64,000 bases of DNA from Bradyrhizobium sp. C9 (GCF_002532045.1 NZ_NWTG01000028.1:17849-81848), one strand, 5' to 3'; positions 32,971-41,407 are shown, numbered from the stretch's first letter. Numbers and translations are program-made. The notes: generated from the letters alone by a model not told the origin.

Positions 32971-33573
32971 TTAGGCGGCGTCGCGGGCTGCAAAAACCCT
33001 GTCGATCAGCCCCCATTCGAGCGCCTGCTCCGCCGACATGAAGTGATCGCGGTCCAAGGTCCGTTCCACGTCCGCCTCGGTGCGCCGGCAGTGCTGGGCG
33101 TAGAGCCGGATGATGCGCCGCTTGGTCGCCTGCATCTCGGCGGCGTGGATCTGGATGTCGGAGGCCTGGCCCTGGAAGCCGCCGAGCGGCTGATGCACGT
33201 GGAGGCTGGCATTGGGAAGCGCGGCGCGGTGGCCGGGCTCGCCGGCCATCAGCAGGAACGACCCCATCGATCGCGCAGTGCCCATGCACAGCGTGTGCAC
33301 CGGCGCCTTGATGAACTGCATGGTGTCGTACATCGCAAGCCCGCTGGTGACCACGCCGCCATAGGAGTTGATGTAGAGGTTGATCGGCTTGTTCGGGTTG
33401 TCGGCCTCGAGGAACAGCAGCTGGGCGCAGACCAGTCCGGACATCGCATCATTGACCTCGCCGTTGAGGAAGATGATGCGTTCGCGCAGCAGCCTGGAAT
33501 AGATATCGAAGGAGCGTTCGCCGCGGGACGACTGCTCGACGACCATCGGGACGAGTTGCATCATGTCGCGCAT
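32971..33573 (-). CDS. ClpP-like serine protease (paralogue)
   Basis: A 200-residue ClpP-family peptidase. The catalytic Ser is in GTARSMGSFLL, His in LHVHQPLGG, and Asp in the region around DRDHFMSAEQALEWGLID. It should therefore be active. The sequence differs from standard ClpP at the Ser motif (TARSMGS instead of QAASMGA). It lies outside the usual tig-clpP-clpX-lon cluster, so it is probably an extra copy. No ClpX/ClpA gene is adjacent. Confidence 0.88.
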   Translation of the reverse strand: MRDMMQLVPMVVEQSSRGERSFDIYSRLLRERIIFLNGEVNDAMSGLVCAQLLFLEADNPNKPINLYINSYGGVVTSGLAMYDTMQFIKAPVHTLCMGTARSMGSFLLMAGEPGHRAALPNASLHVHQPLGGFQGQASDIQIHAAEMQATKRRIIRLYAQHCRRTEADVERTLDRDHFMSAEQALEWGLIDRVFAARDAA

Positions 33574-33586
33574 CGGCGACCTCCCA

Positions 33587-33622
33587 TTTCAGCAGGTGAT
33601 GAAGTTTCAGCGGATGATGAAG
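33587..33622. repeat. Two 18-bp tandem repeats upstream of the ClpP-like gene
   Basis: TTTCAGCAGGTGATGAAG and TTTCAGCGGATGATGAAG lie head to tail with 16 of 18 bases identical, in the short gap between the ClpP-like start and the next gene's stop. Confidence 0.75.
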
Positions 33623-33629
33623 CCTGCGA

Positions 33630-33983
33630 TCAGGCCGCGCGCATCAGCATGCGGCTGTTGCAGTTGGCCGCTTGCGGCTGGTTCGCGCGCCTGCCGCAGG
33701 CCTCCTGGATGATGCGAAACCGGGTGCCGCCGGCCTCGCTCGGCTCGATCCGGAAGGTGACGTCGCTCTCGCGAAACGGCGGCTCGGAATCGCGCAGCCG
33801 GTAACGCACCTCTTCGCCTGCGACCGACGATAGGGGTTCAGCGCCCGCGAGATCGCAATCCGGTAGCCAGCGCTCGCGCAGGGCCGGAATAGTCACGGCG
33901 CGCCATACTTTTTCAGGCGGTGCGTCGAGCTCGTATTCGATCACCAGAGCAGCATCCGCGTCAGGCTCAACCGTGTCGCTCAT
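33630..33983 (-). CDS. SRPBCC/AHSA1-domain protein
   Basis: A 117-residue START-like (Bet v1-fold) protein. LVIEYELDAPPEKVWRAVT opens the fold and ALRERWLPDC follows. Its start overlaps the ArsR-type regulator's stop by 4 nt (ATGA). ArsR-SRPBCC pairs are common; the ligand is unknown. The C-terminal tail after RIIQEACG is short and may not be part of the fold. Confidence 0.8.
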   Translation of the reverse strand: MSDTVEPDADAALVIEYELDAPPEKVWRAVTIPALRERWLPDCDLAGAEPLSSVAGEEVRYRLRDSEPPFRESDVTFRIEPSEAGGTRFRIIQEACGRRANQPQAANCNSRMLMRAA

Positions 33984-34294
33984 TGATCCATGTCCTTCAA
34001 GAGGTCGGAGAGCGCTTCGATGCGCTTCGGCCAATAGGCGCGGTAGCGGGCGAGCCAGGTCCCGATGCTGGCGATCCCGTCCGGGTCGACTTCATAGTTG
34101 ACGAAGCGGCCCTGCCGCTGCTCGCGCACCAATCCGGCCGCGCGCAGCACCGCCAGATGCTGCGACATCGCCGGCTGGCTGATCTCAAGCCCGTCGCGCA
34201 AGGCGCTGGCGTTCAGGCTGCCGCCGGCCAGCTTCTCAAAGACCCTGCGGCGGGTCGGATCGGCCAGTGCCTTGAAGATATCGGTGTCGACCAT
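33980..34294 (-). CDS. ArsR-family transcriptional regulator
   Basis: 104-residue winged-helix repressor. The start at 34294 begins MVDTDIFKALADPTRRRVFEKLAGG. The recognition helix region is SQPAMSQHLAVLRAAGLVREQRQGRFVNYEV, typical of the ArsR type without metal-binding Cys pairs. It overlaps the SRPBCC gene by 4 nt. A perfect 20-bp palindrome directly upstream is its likely operator, so it probably represses its own operon. Confidence 0.9.
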   Translation of the reverse strand: MVDTDIFKALADPTRRRVFEKLAGGSLNASALRDGLEISQPAMSQHLAVLRAAGLVREQRQGRFVNYEVDPDGIASIGTWLARYRAYWPKRIEALSDLLKDMDQ

Positions 34295-34300
34295 GCCGAT

Positions 34301-34320
34301 ACATAAGCATATGCTTATGT
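34301..34320. promoter_or_regulatory. Perfect 20-bp palindrome, likely ArsR operator
   Basis: ACATAAGCATATGCTTATGT is fully symmetric and begins 6 nt upstream of the regulator start codon. Its AT-rich dyad and position are what is expected of an ArsR-family autoregulatory site. Confidence 0.75.
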
Positions 34321-34425
34321 GTCGTGCAAGCCTGAACTGCCCCGCGCAGCGTGAGGTCGCGGCGCTCGGGTACTTTGCATGGGGTTGTTTTACGAATTCT
34401 CGTCCCGGCGATCCGAGCTCGGCTG

Positions 34426-35748
34426 CTACTGCAACGCCTCGCCGTGCTGCGAGATGTCGAGACCCTCCAGCTCCTGCTGCATCGAGACGCGCAGCGGGAC
34501 GAAGGCGCTGACCAGCTTGAGCAGCACGAAGGTGACGCCGCCGCACCAGACCAGCGTGATCACGACGCCGTAGAGCTGGATCAGGAGCTGTCCCGGATTG
34601 CCCTCCAGCAGGCCCGAAGTGCCGCCGATCGCCGCGGTGGCGAACACGCCTGCGAGCAGCGTGCCGGTCAGGCCGCCGATGCCGTGCACGCCGAACACGT
34701 CGAGCGAGTCGTCATACTGGAAGCGGTGCTTCAGCCAGGTACAGGCCCAGAAGCAGACCATGCCGGCGATGATGCCGATGATGATGCCGTGCCACGGCGC
34801 GACGAAACCGGATGCCGGGGTGATGGTGCCGAGGCCAGCGACCGCGCCCGAGATCATGCCGAGCACCGACGGCTTGCGGCGCGTCGCCCATTCGATCGCG
34901 CCCCAGGTCAGCGCGCCGGCGCAGGCCGCAAGATGGGTGGCGGTGATCGCCATCACCGCGCGCGAATTGGCGGCCAGCGCCGAGCCGCCGTTGAAGCCGA
35001 ACCAGCCGACCCAGAGCAGGCCGGTGCCGACCACCGCGAGCGACAGATCGAACGGCGACAGATTGTCATGGCCGTAGCCGTGCCGGTTGCCCATCACCTT
35101 GGCCGCGACCAGGCCGCTGATGCCGGCGGACAGATGCACGACGAGGCCGCCGGCGAAATCCATCACGCCCATTGAGGCGAGGAAGCCGCCGCCCCACACC
35201 CAATGCGCCAGCGGCACATAGGCGAAGATGAACCAGCCGATCGAGAACAGCACATAGGCGGAGAACCGCATGCGGTCGGCGACCGAGCCCGCGACCAGCG
35301 CCACCGTGATGATCGCAAACGTCATCTGGTACAGCATGAACAGCGCTTCCGGGATGGTCTTTGCCGCCGGATTGACGCTGTCCATCGTGATGCCGGCCAG
35401 GAACCAGCTGTCGAGCGAGCCGAGCCAAGGACCGTTGCCGACGAAGGTCAGCGAATAGCCGAAGACGACCCACAGGATCGAGATGATCGCAACGGCCGTG
35501 AGGCTCTGCGCCATCGTCGCCAGCACGTTCTTCTTGCGCACCATGCCGGAGTAGAACAGCGCGAGCCCCGGGATCGTCATCATCAGCACCAGCGCGGTGG
35601 CGACGATCATCCAGGCGGTGTCGGCGGGGTTGATGCCGGGGGCGCCGGAGTCTTGCGCTGACGCCGGCGCGCCCCACGCGAGCAGCATTGCAGCGGTGAT
35701 CGGCGCAGCTGATATCGCTGCACGAAGAGCTCGTGCCCCCATCATCAT
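34426..35748 (-). CDS. amtB: Ammonium transporter AmtB (copy 2)
   Basis: 440-residue ammonium channel with signal peptide (ending GAPASAQD). The pore histidines are in GLVVHLSAGISG and FGVHGIGGLTG. It is shorter than copy 1 because it lacks the Ala-rich loop insertion. It follows its own PII gene by 78 nt. Confidence 0.95.
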   Translation of the reverse strand: MMMGARALRAAISAAPITAAMLLAWGAPASAQDSGAPGINPADTAWMIVATALVLMMTIPGLALFYSGMVRKKNVLATMAQSLTAVAIISILWVVFGYSLTFVGNGPWLGSLDSWFLAGITMDSVNPAAKTIPEALFMLYQMTFAIITVALVAGSVADRMRFSAYVLFSIGWFIFAYVPLAHWVWGGGFLASMGVMDFAGGLVVHLSAGISGLVAAKVMGNRHGYGHDNLSPFDLSLAVVGTGLLWVGWFGFNGGSALAANSRAVMAITATHLAACAGALTWGAIEWATRRKPSVLGMISGAVAGLGTITPASGFVAPWHGIIIGIIAGMVCFWACTWLKHRFQYDDSLDVFGVHGIGGLTGTLLAGVFATAAIGGTSGLLEGNPGQLLIQLYGVVITLVWCGGVTFVLLKLVSAFVPLRVSMQQELEGLDISQHGEALQ

Positions 35749-35826
35749 TCCCCGGCGTGTCGTGGTTTCTTTACGTGGTTTTTGGCATGTGCCGGCGTCG
35801 CTGGCGGCGGTGGCGTCGATTGAGAC

Positions 35827-36165
35827 TCAGAGCGCGTCGTTGTCGGTCTCGCCGGTGCGGATGCGCAGGGCGTGGTCGATCGGCGTCACGAAGATCTTGC
35901 CGTCGCCGATCTGGCCGGTACGGGCGTGCTCGGTGATGACGCTGACCGCCTTTTCGGCGAGCTGGGTGTCGACGGCGATCTCGATCCTGAGCTTGGGCAG
36001 GAAATTCACGACGTATTCGGCGCCGCGATAAATCTCGGTGTGGCCCTTCTGGCGGCCATAGCCCTTCACCTCGGTCACCGTCATGCCGTGAACGCCGATC
36101 GCGGTCAGGGCCTGGCGTACCTCATCGAGCTTGAACGGTTTGATGATCGCGACGACGAGTTTCAT
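35827..36165 (-). CDS. glnK: P-II nitrogen regulatory protein GlnK (copy 2)
   Basis: 112-residue PII protein very similar to copy 1, with the same T-loop Tyr51 in GYGRQKGHTEIYRGAEY and C-terminal GDGKIFVTPIDHALRIRTGE. It is the first gene of the second glnK-amtB operon. Three 22-bp dyad repeats lie 48-113 nt upstream. Confidence 0.95.
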   Translation of the reverse strand: MKLVVAIIKPFKLDEVRQALTAIGVHGMTVTEVKGYGRQKGHTEIYRGAEYVVNFLPKLRIEIAVDTQLAEKAVSVITEHARTGQIGDGKIFVTPIDHALRIRTGETDNDAL

Positions 36166-36212
36166 GGTTCAGGCCTTCATTTCCTTGAGGTTTTCCGTGT
36201 GCGCCCATCCCC

Positions 36213-36278
36213 GGAGCCGCAACTCGCCGTCTCGGGAGCGGCGACTCGCCGTCTCTGGAGCGGCAACTTGCCGCCACC
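36213..36278. repeat. Three 22-bp tandem dyad repeats upstream of glnK copy 2
   Basis: Units at 36213-36234, 36235-36256 and 36257-36278 begin GGAG(C/G)CGC. Unit 2 contains CGGCGA-C-TCGCCG and unit 3 CGGCAA-C-TTGCCG; both are perfect 13-nt dyads that differ at paired positions. Unit 1 is an imperfect version. The 22-bp period puts the dyads on one face of the helix. A regulator-binding array is plausible. Confidence 0.7.
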
Positions 36279-36471
36279 AAATCTGGCAGCTTTCTGGGCA
36301 AATGGCACAAAAATGTTGCAGGTTGAAGGGGAAAACGTGCGCAGCGCGTGAACTCCGTCACTGTACGGGACGACAACCGTCGGCCAGAATATGGCTTTCC
36401 CGCCCCGGCCAGCGCTCCCGCTGGCTCATTCTCGCCACAGCGCGTGCACCCGCGCCCCGAGGAACAAGAAA
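36279..36471. other. Rest of the glnK copy 2 upstream region
   Basis: The whole gap 36166-36471 (306 nt) has no supported gene. Beyond the tandem repeats I see only a GAGGAAC ribosome site for the next plus-strand gene. A sequence resembling sigma-54 elements (TGGCAC...TTGC at about 36303-36319) has spacing two bases too long. Confidence 0.4.
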
Positions 36472-37362
36472 ATGTCGAATCGAAACTGGTTTTATGCATC
36501 CGAAGGCCAGCAAAAGGGCCCCTTGCCTGAAGCTCAGCTCCGCGACTTGATCACCCGTGGCATGGTGGGCGCCGATACCTTGGTGTGGACCGAGGGCATG
36601 GCCGGCTGGCAGAAGGCCGGCGAGATTCCGGGCCTTGTTCCGAGCGCGGGCGCGCCGCCGGCATTTCAGCAGGCCGGCGGACCGCCGCCGGTGGCCGCAT
36701 CGGCAGGCTATAGCGGCGGCGCGCTGTCGGCCGACTTCCCGATCTGGGGCCTGTTCGGACGCAGCTTGCTGATGTTCATCGGGCAGATTTTCGTCATCCC
36801 GGCACCGTGGACCGCGACCGGCCTTTATCGTTTTGCGATTCCCTATATCCGCGTGCCGGGCCGGCCGCATCTCGGCTTCACCGGGCAGCCGCTCGACATC
36901 TGGTACGTCTTCATCGTGCTCGGTCTTCTGACCTACGCCGGAGCGGCCAACAGCAACATCGTCACGTTGCTCTCGTTGCTGTTGCAGGCTTTTCTGAGCT
37001 GGATGATCGTGCGCTGGATCTTCGGCCGCCTCAGCTCGAGCGGCCAGGAGCTGCCGATCTCGTTCACGGGGAGCCCGCTCGTCTATATCGGCTGGTATTT
37101 GCTGATGGTGATCTCGGCCATCACCATCGTCGGCTGGGCCTGGGTGATGACCGCATGGCTGCGCTGGATCTGCCGCAACGTCGAGGGCACGCGCCGCGAG
37201 GTCACCTTCAACGCGTCCGGGCTCGAGGTGCTGTGGCGGACCATCGTGTTCTCGATCGGCTGCGGATTCCTGATCCCGATTCCGTGGGTGCTGCGCTGGT
37301 ACGCCAACTGGTTCATCTCGCAATTCGCGCTGACCGAGCGCGGCGCTTACGCCAACGGCTAA
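36472..37362 (+). CDS. GYF_2-domain membrane protein, DUF898-like
   Basis: 296-residue protein with an N-terminal GYF_2 (DUF4339) domain, MSNRNWFYASEGQQKGPL through GMAGWQKAGEIPGL, which likely binds a peptide. A Pro/Ala-rich linker follows, then about five membrane helices similar to the DUF898/YjgN type (ending LRWYANWFISQFALTERGAY). A GAGGAAC precedes the chosen ATG. Function is unknown. The next gene is convergent. Confidence 0.8.
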   Translation: MSNRNWFYASEGQQKGPLPEAQLRDLITRGMVGADTLVWTEGMAGWQKAGEIPGLVPSAGAPPAFQQAGGPPPVAASAGYSGGALSADFPIWGLFGRSLLMFIGQIFVIPAPWTATGLYRFAIPYIRVPGRPHLGFTGQPLDIWYVFIVLGLLTYAGAANSNIVTLLSLLLQAFLSWMIVRWIFGRLSSSGQELPISFTGSPLVYIGWYLLMVISAITIVGWAWVMTAWLRWICRNVEGTRREVTFNASGLEVLWRTIVFSIGCGFLIPIPWVLRWYANWFISQFALTERGAYANG

Positions 37363-37367
37363 AGCGA

Positions 37368-38231
37368 TTACGCCTTGCGTTCGCGCACAGAGCCTTCTTG
37401 CGCGACGGACGCGACCAGCGTGCCGTCGGGCTTGAAGATCAGGCCGCGGGTCAGGCCGCGGCCGGACTGCGCGCTCGGCGAATCCTGCGCGTAGAGCAGC
37501 CATTCGTCGGCGCGGAACGGGCGGTGAAACCACATCGCGTGATCGAGGCTCGCCGGCATCATGCGCCGGTCGAACAGCGTGCGGCCGTAGCGCGCCATGA
37601 CGGCGTCGAGCAGCGAGAAATCCGACGCATAGGCGAGCGCGCACAGATGCAGCGCCGGATCGTCGGGCAGTTTCGCCGCGGTGCGGATCCAGACATGGAT
37701 GCGGCCGTCGTCGATCTGCTGGCCGAAATAGCGGCCGAGCTCGACCGGGCGCAGCTCGATCGGCCGGTCGCTCTCATAGTAGCGGCGGATGAACTCCGGC
37801 ATCTCCTTGAACATCGGCTGCTTCGACACTTCCTCCGCGGTCAGCTTCTCCGGCGGCGGCACGTCGGGCATCTTCTCCTGATGATTGAAGTTGCTCTCTT
37901 CCTCAGCGTGGAACGAGACCATGATGGAGAAGATCGCATTGCCGTGCTGGATCGCGGTGACGCGGCGGGTGGTGTAGCTCTTACCGTCGCGCAGCCGCTC
38001 GACCTGGTAGATGATCGGGATCTGCGGATCGCCCGGCAGGATGAAATAGCAATGGATCGAGTGCGGCAGGCGGCCCTCGACGGTGCGGCAGGCCGCGACC
38101 ATGGCCTGGCCGATCACCTGGCCGCCGAACACGCGCTGCCAGCTCGTCTTCGGGCTGTTGCCGCGGAACAAATTCACCTCGAGCTGCTCGAGATCGAGGA
38201 TGGACAACAGGTCGATCAGGCTCTTGGACAT
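37368..38231 (-). CDS. tesB: Acyl-CoA thioesterase II
   Basis: Hydrolyses acyl-CoA to free acid and CoA. The start at 38231 gives 287 residues, the usual size; the open frame upstream (to 38870) crosses a repeat and runs antisense to the next gene. It has the double hot-dog fold with FGGQVIGQAMVAA, RLPHSIHCYFILPGDP, ASLDHAMWFHRPF and the terminal QSGRGLTRGLIF. It is convergent with the GYF_2 gene (5-nt gap). Confidence 0.93.
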   Translation of the reverse strand: MSKSLIDLLSILDLEQLEVNLFRGNSPKTSWQRVFGGQVIGQAMVAACRTVEGRLPHSIHCYFILPGDPQIPIIYQVERLRDGKSYTTRRVTAIQHGNAIFSIMVSFHAEEESNFNHQEKMPDVPPPEKLTAEEVSKQPMFKEMPEFIRRYYESDRPIELRPVELGRYFGQQIDDGRIHVWIRTAAKLPDDPALHLCALAYASDFSLLDAVMARYGRTLFDRRMMPASLDHAMWFHRPFRADEWLLYAQDSPSAQSGRGLTRGLIFKPDGTLVASVAQEGSVRERKA

Positions 38232-38247
38232 AAGGATGCGCTCTCTT

Positions 38248-38311
38248 TCGTCATCCCCGGTGCGCAATTGCGCACCTGAGGGCTCACGCTTCGCGCGCCC
38301 CGGAATGACGA
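38248..38311. repeat. Dispersed inverted repeat (family C)
   Basis: Arms TCGTCATCCCCGGTGCGC and GCGCCCCGGAATGACGA with an inner GTGCGCAATTGCGCAC hairpin, in the upstream region of tesB. It differs from families A and B. Confidence 0.65.
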
Positions 38312-38406
38312 CCGTTGGATTTGGCCTTGTTTCTGTCCCCTGTTTCGCCCAGCTATTATCAGGTAGCAAGCACAGTCTGAGAGCGCAGGGCGCGTAAGGA
38401 AAAGGC

Positions 38407-39627
38407 ATGCCGGCACAACGAAGTATTGTCATCTGCGGGGGCGCTTTTGCGGGGCTGGCGCTGGCCGTGGCGTTGCGCCAGGGGCTGGGGCCGGACATTC
38501 CGGTCATCGTGGCCGATCCGGCGCTGAGCCAGCGCCCGAGCCGCGATCCGCGTGCGACCGCGATCGTGGCGGCCTGCCGGCGGCTGTTCGAGACCCTCGG
38601 CGTCTGGGGCCAGGTGGCGCCGACGGCGCAGCCGATCACGGACATGGTCGTGACCGATTCCAAGCTGGAGGATGCGACGCGTCCGGTGTTCCTGACCTTC
38701 GCCGGCAATGTCGAGCCCGGCGAGCCGTTCGCCCATATGGTCGAGAACCGCCATCTGATCGATGCGCTCGCGACCCGCGCCGAGGCCGAGGGCGTCGAGC
38801 TGCGCGCCACCGCGGTGTCGAGCTTCGATTCGCGGCCCGACGGCGTCAGCGTGACACTGGCCGATGGCACAGAGATCGATGCGAGCCTGCTGGTCGCCGC
38901 CGACGGCGCACGCTCGAAGCTGCGCGAGCGCGCCGGGATCGCGACCCATGGCTGGGATTACGACCAATCCGGCATCGTGGTCACGGTCGGGCATGAGCGC
39001 GCGCATCACGGCCGCGCCGAAGAGCATTTCCTGCCCGCGGGTCCGTTCGCGATCCTGCCGCTGACCGGCAATCGCTCGTCGCTGGTGTGGACCGAAACGC
39101 GCAAGGACGCCGCGCGCATCACGGCGCTGAGCGAGGAAGAATTCCACGCCGAGCTCGAGCAGCGGTTCGGCCTGCACCTCGGTGAGATCAGGGCTCTCGA
39201 TAGACCGCGCGCGTTCCCGCTCGGCTATTTCGTCGCGCGCTCGTTCATCGCCGAACGGCTGGCGCTGATCGGCGACGCCGCGCATGTGATCCATCCGATC
39301 GCGGGGCAGGGGCTCAACATGGGCCTGAAGGATGTTGCCGCACTTGCCGAGGTCGTGGTCGATGCAGCGCGGCTCGGCATGGACCTCGGACAGGCCGACG
39401 TGCTCGAGCGCTATCAGCGCTGGCGGCGCTTCGACACGATGGCGATGGGGGTTGCGACCAACTCGCTGAACTTCCTGTTCTCCAACGAATCGACGCTGCT
39501 GCGCACCGTCCGCGACATCGGATTGGGCCTCGTCGATCGCGCGCCGCCGTTGAAGAGCATGTTCATCCGCCAGGCGGCGGGATTGTCAGGCGAAGTGCCG
39601 CGGCTGCTGAAGGGCGAGGCGCTGTAG
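38407..39627 (+). CDS. UbiH/UbiF-family FAD-dependent hydroxylase
   Basis: Flavin monooxygenase of the ubiquinone-biosynthesis hydroxylase family, 406 residues. FAD motifs are IVICGGAFAGLALAVAL at residue 8, LLVAADGARSKLR (DG motif) and LIGDAAHVIHPIAGQGLNMGL. Which ring position it hydroxylates cannot be told from sequence. No other ubi gene is adjacent. It is convergent with the hydrolase gene. Confidence 0.88.
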   Translation: MPAQRSIVICGGAFAGLALAVALRQGLGPDIPVIVADPALSQRPSRDPRATAIVAACRRLFETLGVWGQVAPTAQPITDMVVTDSKLEDATRPVFLTFAGNVEPGEPFAHMVENRHLIDALATRAEAEGVELRATAVSSFDSRPDGVSVTLADGTEIDASLLVAADGARSKLRERAGIATHGWDYDQSGIVVTVGHERAHHGRAEEHFLPAGPFAILPLTGNRSSLVWTETRKDAARITALSEEEFHAELEQRFGLHLGEIRALDRPRAFPLGYFVARSFIAERLALIGDAAHVIHPIAGQGLNMGLKDVAALAEVVVDAARLGMDLGQADVLERYQRWRRFDTMAMGVATNSLNFLFSNESTLLRTVRDIGLGLVDRAPPLKSMFIRQAAGLSGEVPRLLKGEAL

Positions 39628-39652
39628 GGCTGCGGCTTTGCCGCGCATCCAC

Positions 39653-40567
39653 TCACTTCTGTGAAATGAAGCCGGCCACCGCGTCGATCAGGTCCGGGTC
39701 GAGCGGCCGCTCCGGCTCATTGTAGCTTGCCATGTCGTCCGCCGCGTCGGTGACGTCGACCAGCAGATGATTCATGTCCGGCAGCCACAAGGATTTGGCC
39801 GCGATATCGGCGGTGGTGAGCGCGAGGAAATCGAGCCGCGCCAGCTGATGGTCGCGGCCGCCCGCGACGATCAAGACAGGCCCGGTGATCTTCTTCATCG
39901 GATCGATCGGATCCTCGGTAAAGGCCGATGCGATGGCGGGCTGCATCGCAGGCGCGATCGCCAGCCCCGCAGGCGGCGGATCGACGATCTGCCCGGCCAT
40001 GATGTCGTCGATGGCCTTTCCGATCGGCGCGAATTTGTCCGGCGGCAGCTGCTTCTCGAGCTGCGCCTTCAACACCGTGCCCTGCTTGCGCGCCGCCGTT
40101 GCCAGCAGCACCAGCCGGTCGATCGGCACGCGCTGGGCGGCGAGGATCGCGACCAGGCCGCCCTCGCTGTGCCCGACCACTGCAACATGGGTGAACCTGC
40201 CGCTGCCGCGCAGATAGTCGATGAGTGCCGCCGCGTCGCTGACATAGTCCTTGAAGCGAAAGTCCTCCGGACGGCCGAACTCCTTCTTCCATTCGCCGGC
40301 GCCGCGCTTGTCGTAGCGCAGCGTCGCGATGCCGCGTGCGACCAGCTGCTCGGAGAGCTTCTTCAATGTCGCCGGCTTGAGCTGCGGCCCGTTGCCGTCA
40401 CGGTCGGTCGAGCCGGAACCGGCGATCAGCAACGCCACCGGCGGCTTTGCGACGTCGGGCGGCACGGTGAGCACCGCGTCGATTGTGCCGATGCGCAGCC
40501 TGCTCTCGTCGGCCGCCGCGCTCGCCATCGAGGCGAGCAGCAGCAGCCATGTGACGAGGGCGCGCAT
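39653..40567 (-). CDS. Secreted alpha/beta hydrolase
   Basis: 304-residue alpha/beta-hydrolase with a Sec signal peptide (MRALVTWLLLLASMASAAAD). The nucleophile elbow is GHSEGG, preceded by IATLRYDKRGAGEWKK; a late Asp is in GGRDHQL and the His in DMNHLLV. The substrate is unknown. The start codon overlaps the stop of the Trm112-like gene by 1 nt (TGATG), so the two are coupled. Confidence 0.87.
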   Translation of the reverse strand: MRALVTWLLLLASMASAAADESRLRIGTIDAVLTVPPDVAKPPVALLIAGSGSTDRDGNGPQLKPATLKKLSEQLVARGIATLRYDKRGAGEWKKEFGRPEDFRFKDYVSDAAALIDYLRGSGRFTHVAVVGHSEGGLVAILAAQRVPIDRLVLLATAARKQGTVLKAQLEKQLPPDKFAPIGKAIDDIMAGQIVDPPPAGLAIAPAMQPAIASAFTEDPIDPMKKITGPVLIVAGGRDHQLARLDFLALTTADIAAKSLWLPDMNHLLVDVTDAADDMASYNEPERPLDPDLIDAVAGFISQK

Positions 40568-40764
40568 CAATCGATCTTGCGCGCCTCTTCCGGCAGCATG
40601 ATCGGGATGCCGTCGCGGATCGGATAGGCAAGTTTCGCGGAGCGCGAGATCAGCTCCTGCCGCGCGGCGTCGAATTCCAGCGGTCCCTTGGTGATCGGGC
40701 ACACTAGGATTTCGAGCAGCTTTGGGTCGGCGGTGCTTTCGAGATGATCTGTCGTGGAATTCAT
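40567..40764 (-). CDS. Trm112-like small protein (UPF0434/YcaR type)
   Basis: 65-residue protein with LLEILVCPITKGPLEFDAARQELIS and KLAYPIRDGIPIMLPEEAR, the whole Trm112 pattern with one of the usual cysteines. In bacteria the role of these proteins is unclear; eukaryotic Trm112 activates methyltransferases. It is the first gene of a coupled pair with the hydrolase. The frame is open upstream to 40854 but crosses a dispersed repeat. Confidence 0.88.
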   Translation of the reverse strand: MNSTTDHLESTADPKLLEILVCPITKGPLEFDAARQELISRSAKLAYPIRDGIPIMLPEEARKID

Positions 40765-40781
40765 GGATGGCTCCAACTGGA

Positions 40782-40825
40782 GCGTTTTCGAGCGAAGTGG
40801 GCACCGGTTCGCGTGAAGAAAACGC
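40782..40825. repeat. Dispersed repeat with inverted ends
   Basis: GCGTTTTC at 40782 and GAAAACGC at 40818 form inverted ends around GGGCACCGGTTCGCG. It lies just upstream of the Trm112-like gene. The sequence pattern is familiar from Bradyrhizobium intergenic regions. Confidence 0.55.
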
Positions 40826-40870
40826 GTCAGAACAAACTGATCGTCATGTAGCACATTTAAACAAGCGCTG

Positions 40871-41407
40871 TCAGCGCTTGGTCAGGCGCAACAGCTCATC
40901 GATTGCGGCCTGCTGACGCGGCTTCGGCAGCGTTTGCTCTGATAGCGCGTAGCCGATGAACGCCCAATAGAAGATCTGCGCCCGACCGCGCGCCACGTCT
41001 TCCGGGAATCCGGCGTGCCGGAGCAGGGTTTCGATATAGCCGATCCGGCGCTGGTCGACCTCGAGCACGGCGGCGCGCGCCGCGGCATATCCGGTGGCCC
41101 AGCTGCGCACCGCGCGTTCCAGTGCCAGCCGCGCCGAGAAGGTCCGGCGCAACAGCAGCGCCAGCGCGTCGCCGCCTTCCGGAATGGTCTCGAGTTCGGC
41201 GATCACCTGCTCGGCGGCAACCTCGCGCCAATGGTTGAGGATCGCGGTGCGATAGGCGCCGATGTCGGCGAAATGCCAGTAGAAGCTGCCGCGCGAGACC
41301 CCCATGGCCTTGGCCAGCGGCTCGGCCTTGAGCGCCGTGAAGCCGTGCTTCGCCAGCGTCTTCAGGCCCTGATCGAGCCAGTCCTTGACCGAGAGTTGTT
41401 CCGTCAT
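40871..41407 (-). CDS. TetR-family transcriptional regulator
   Basis: 178-residue TetR repressor. The start at 41407 begins MTEQLSVKDWLDQGLKTLAKHG. The helix-turn-helix is LAKAMGVSRGSFYWHFADIGAY. The C-terminal ligand domain is unspecific. It is divergent from a small membrane protein and an acyl-CoA gene pair, with a perfect palindrome between, so it probably controls one or both sides. Confidence 0.9.
   Translation of the reverse strand: MTEQLSVKDWLDQGLKTLAKHGFTALKAEPLAKAMGVSRGSFYWHFADIGAYRTAILNHWREVAAEQVIAELETIPEGGDALALLLRRTFSARLALERAVRSWATGYAAARAAVLEVDQRRIGYIETLLRHAGFPEDVARGRAQIFYWAFIGYALSEQTLPKPRQQAAIDELLRLTKR

Noticed and set aside
36213..36278. CRISPR array
   Set aside because: Three head-to-tail 22-bp units have no spacers between them and no cas gene is near.
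36303..36319. Sigma-54 promoter on the plus strand before the GYF_2 gene
   Set aside because: TGGCAC and TTGC are separated by seven bases instead of five; this promoter class does not tolerate such spacing.
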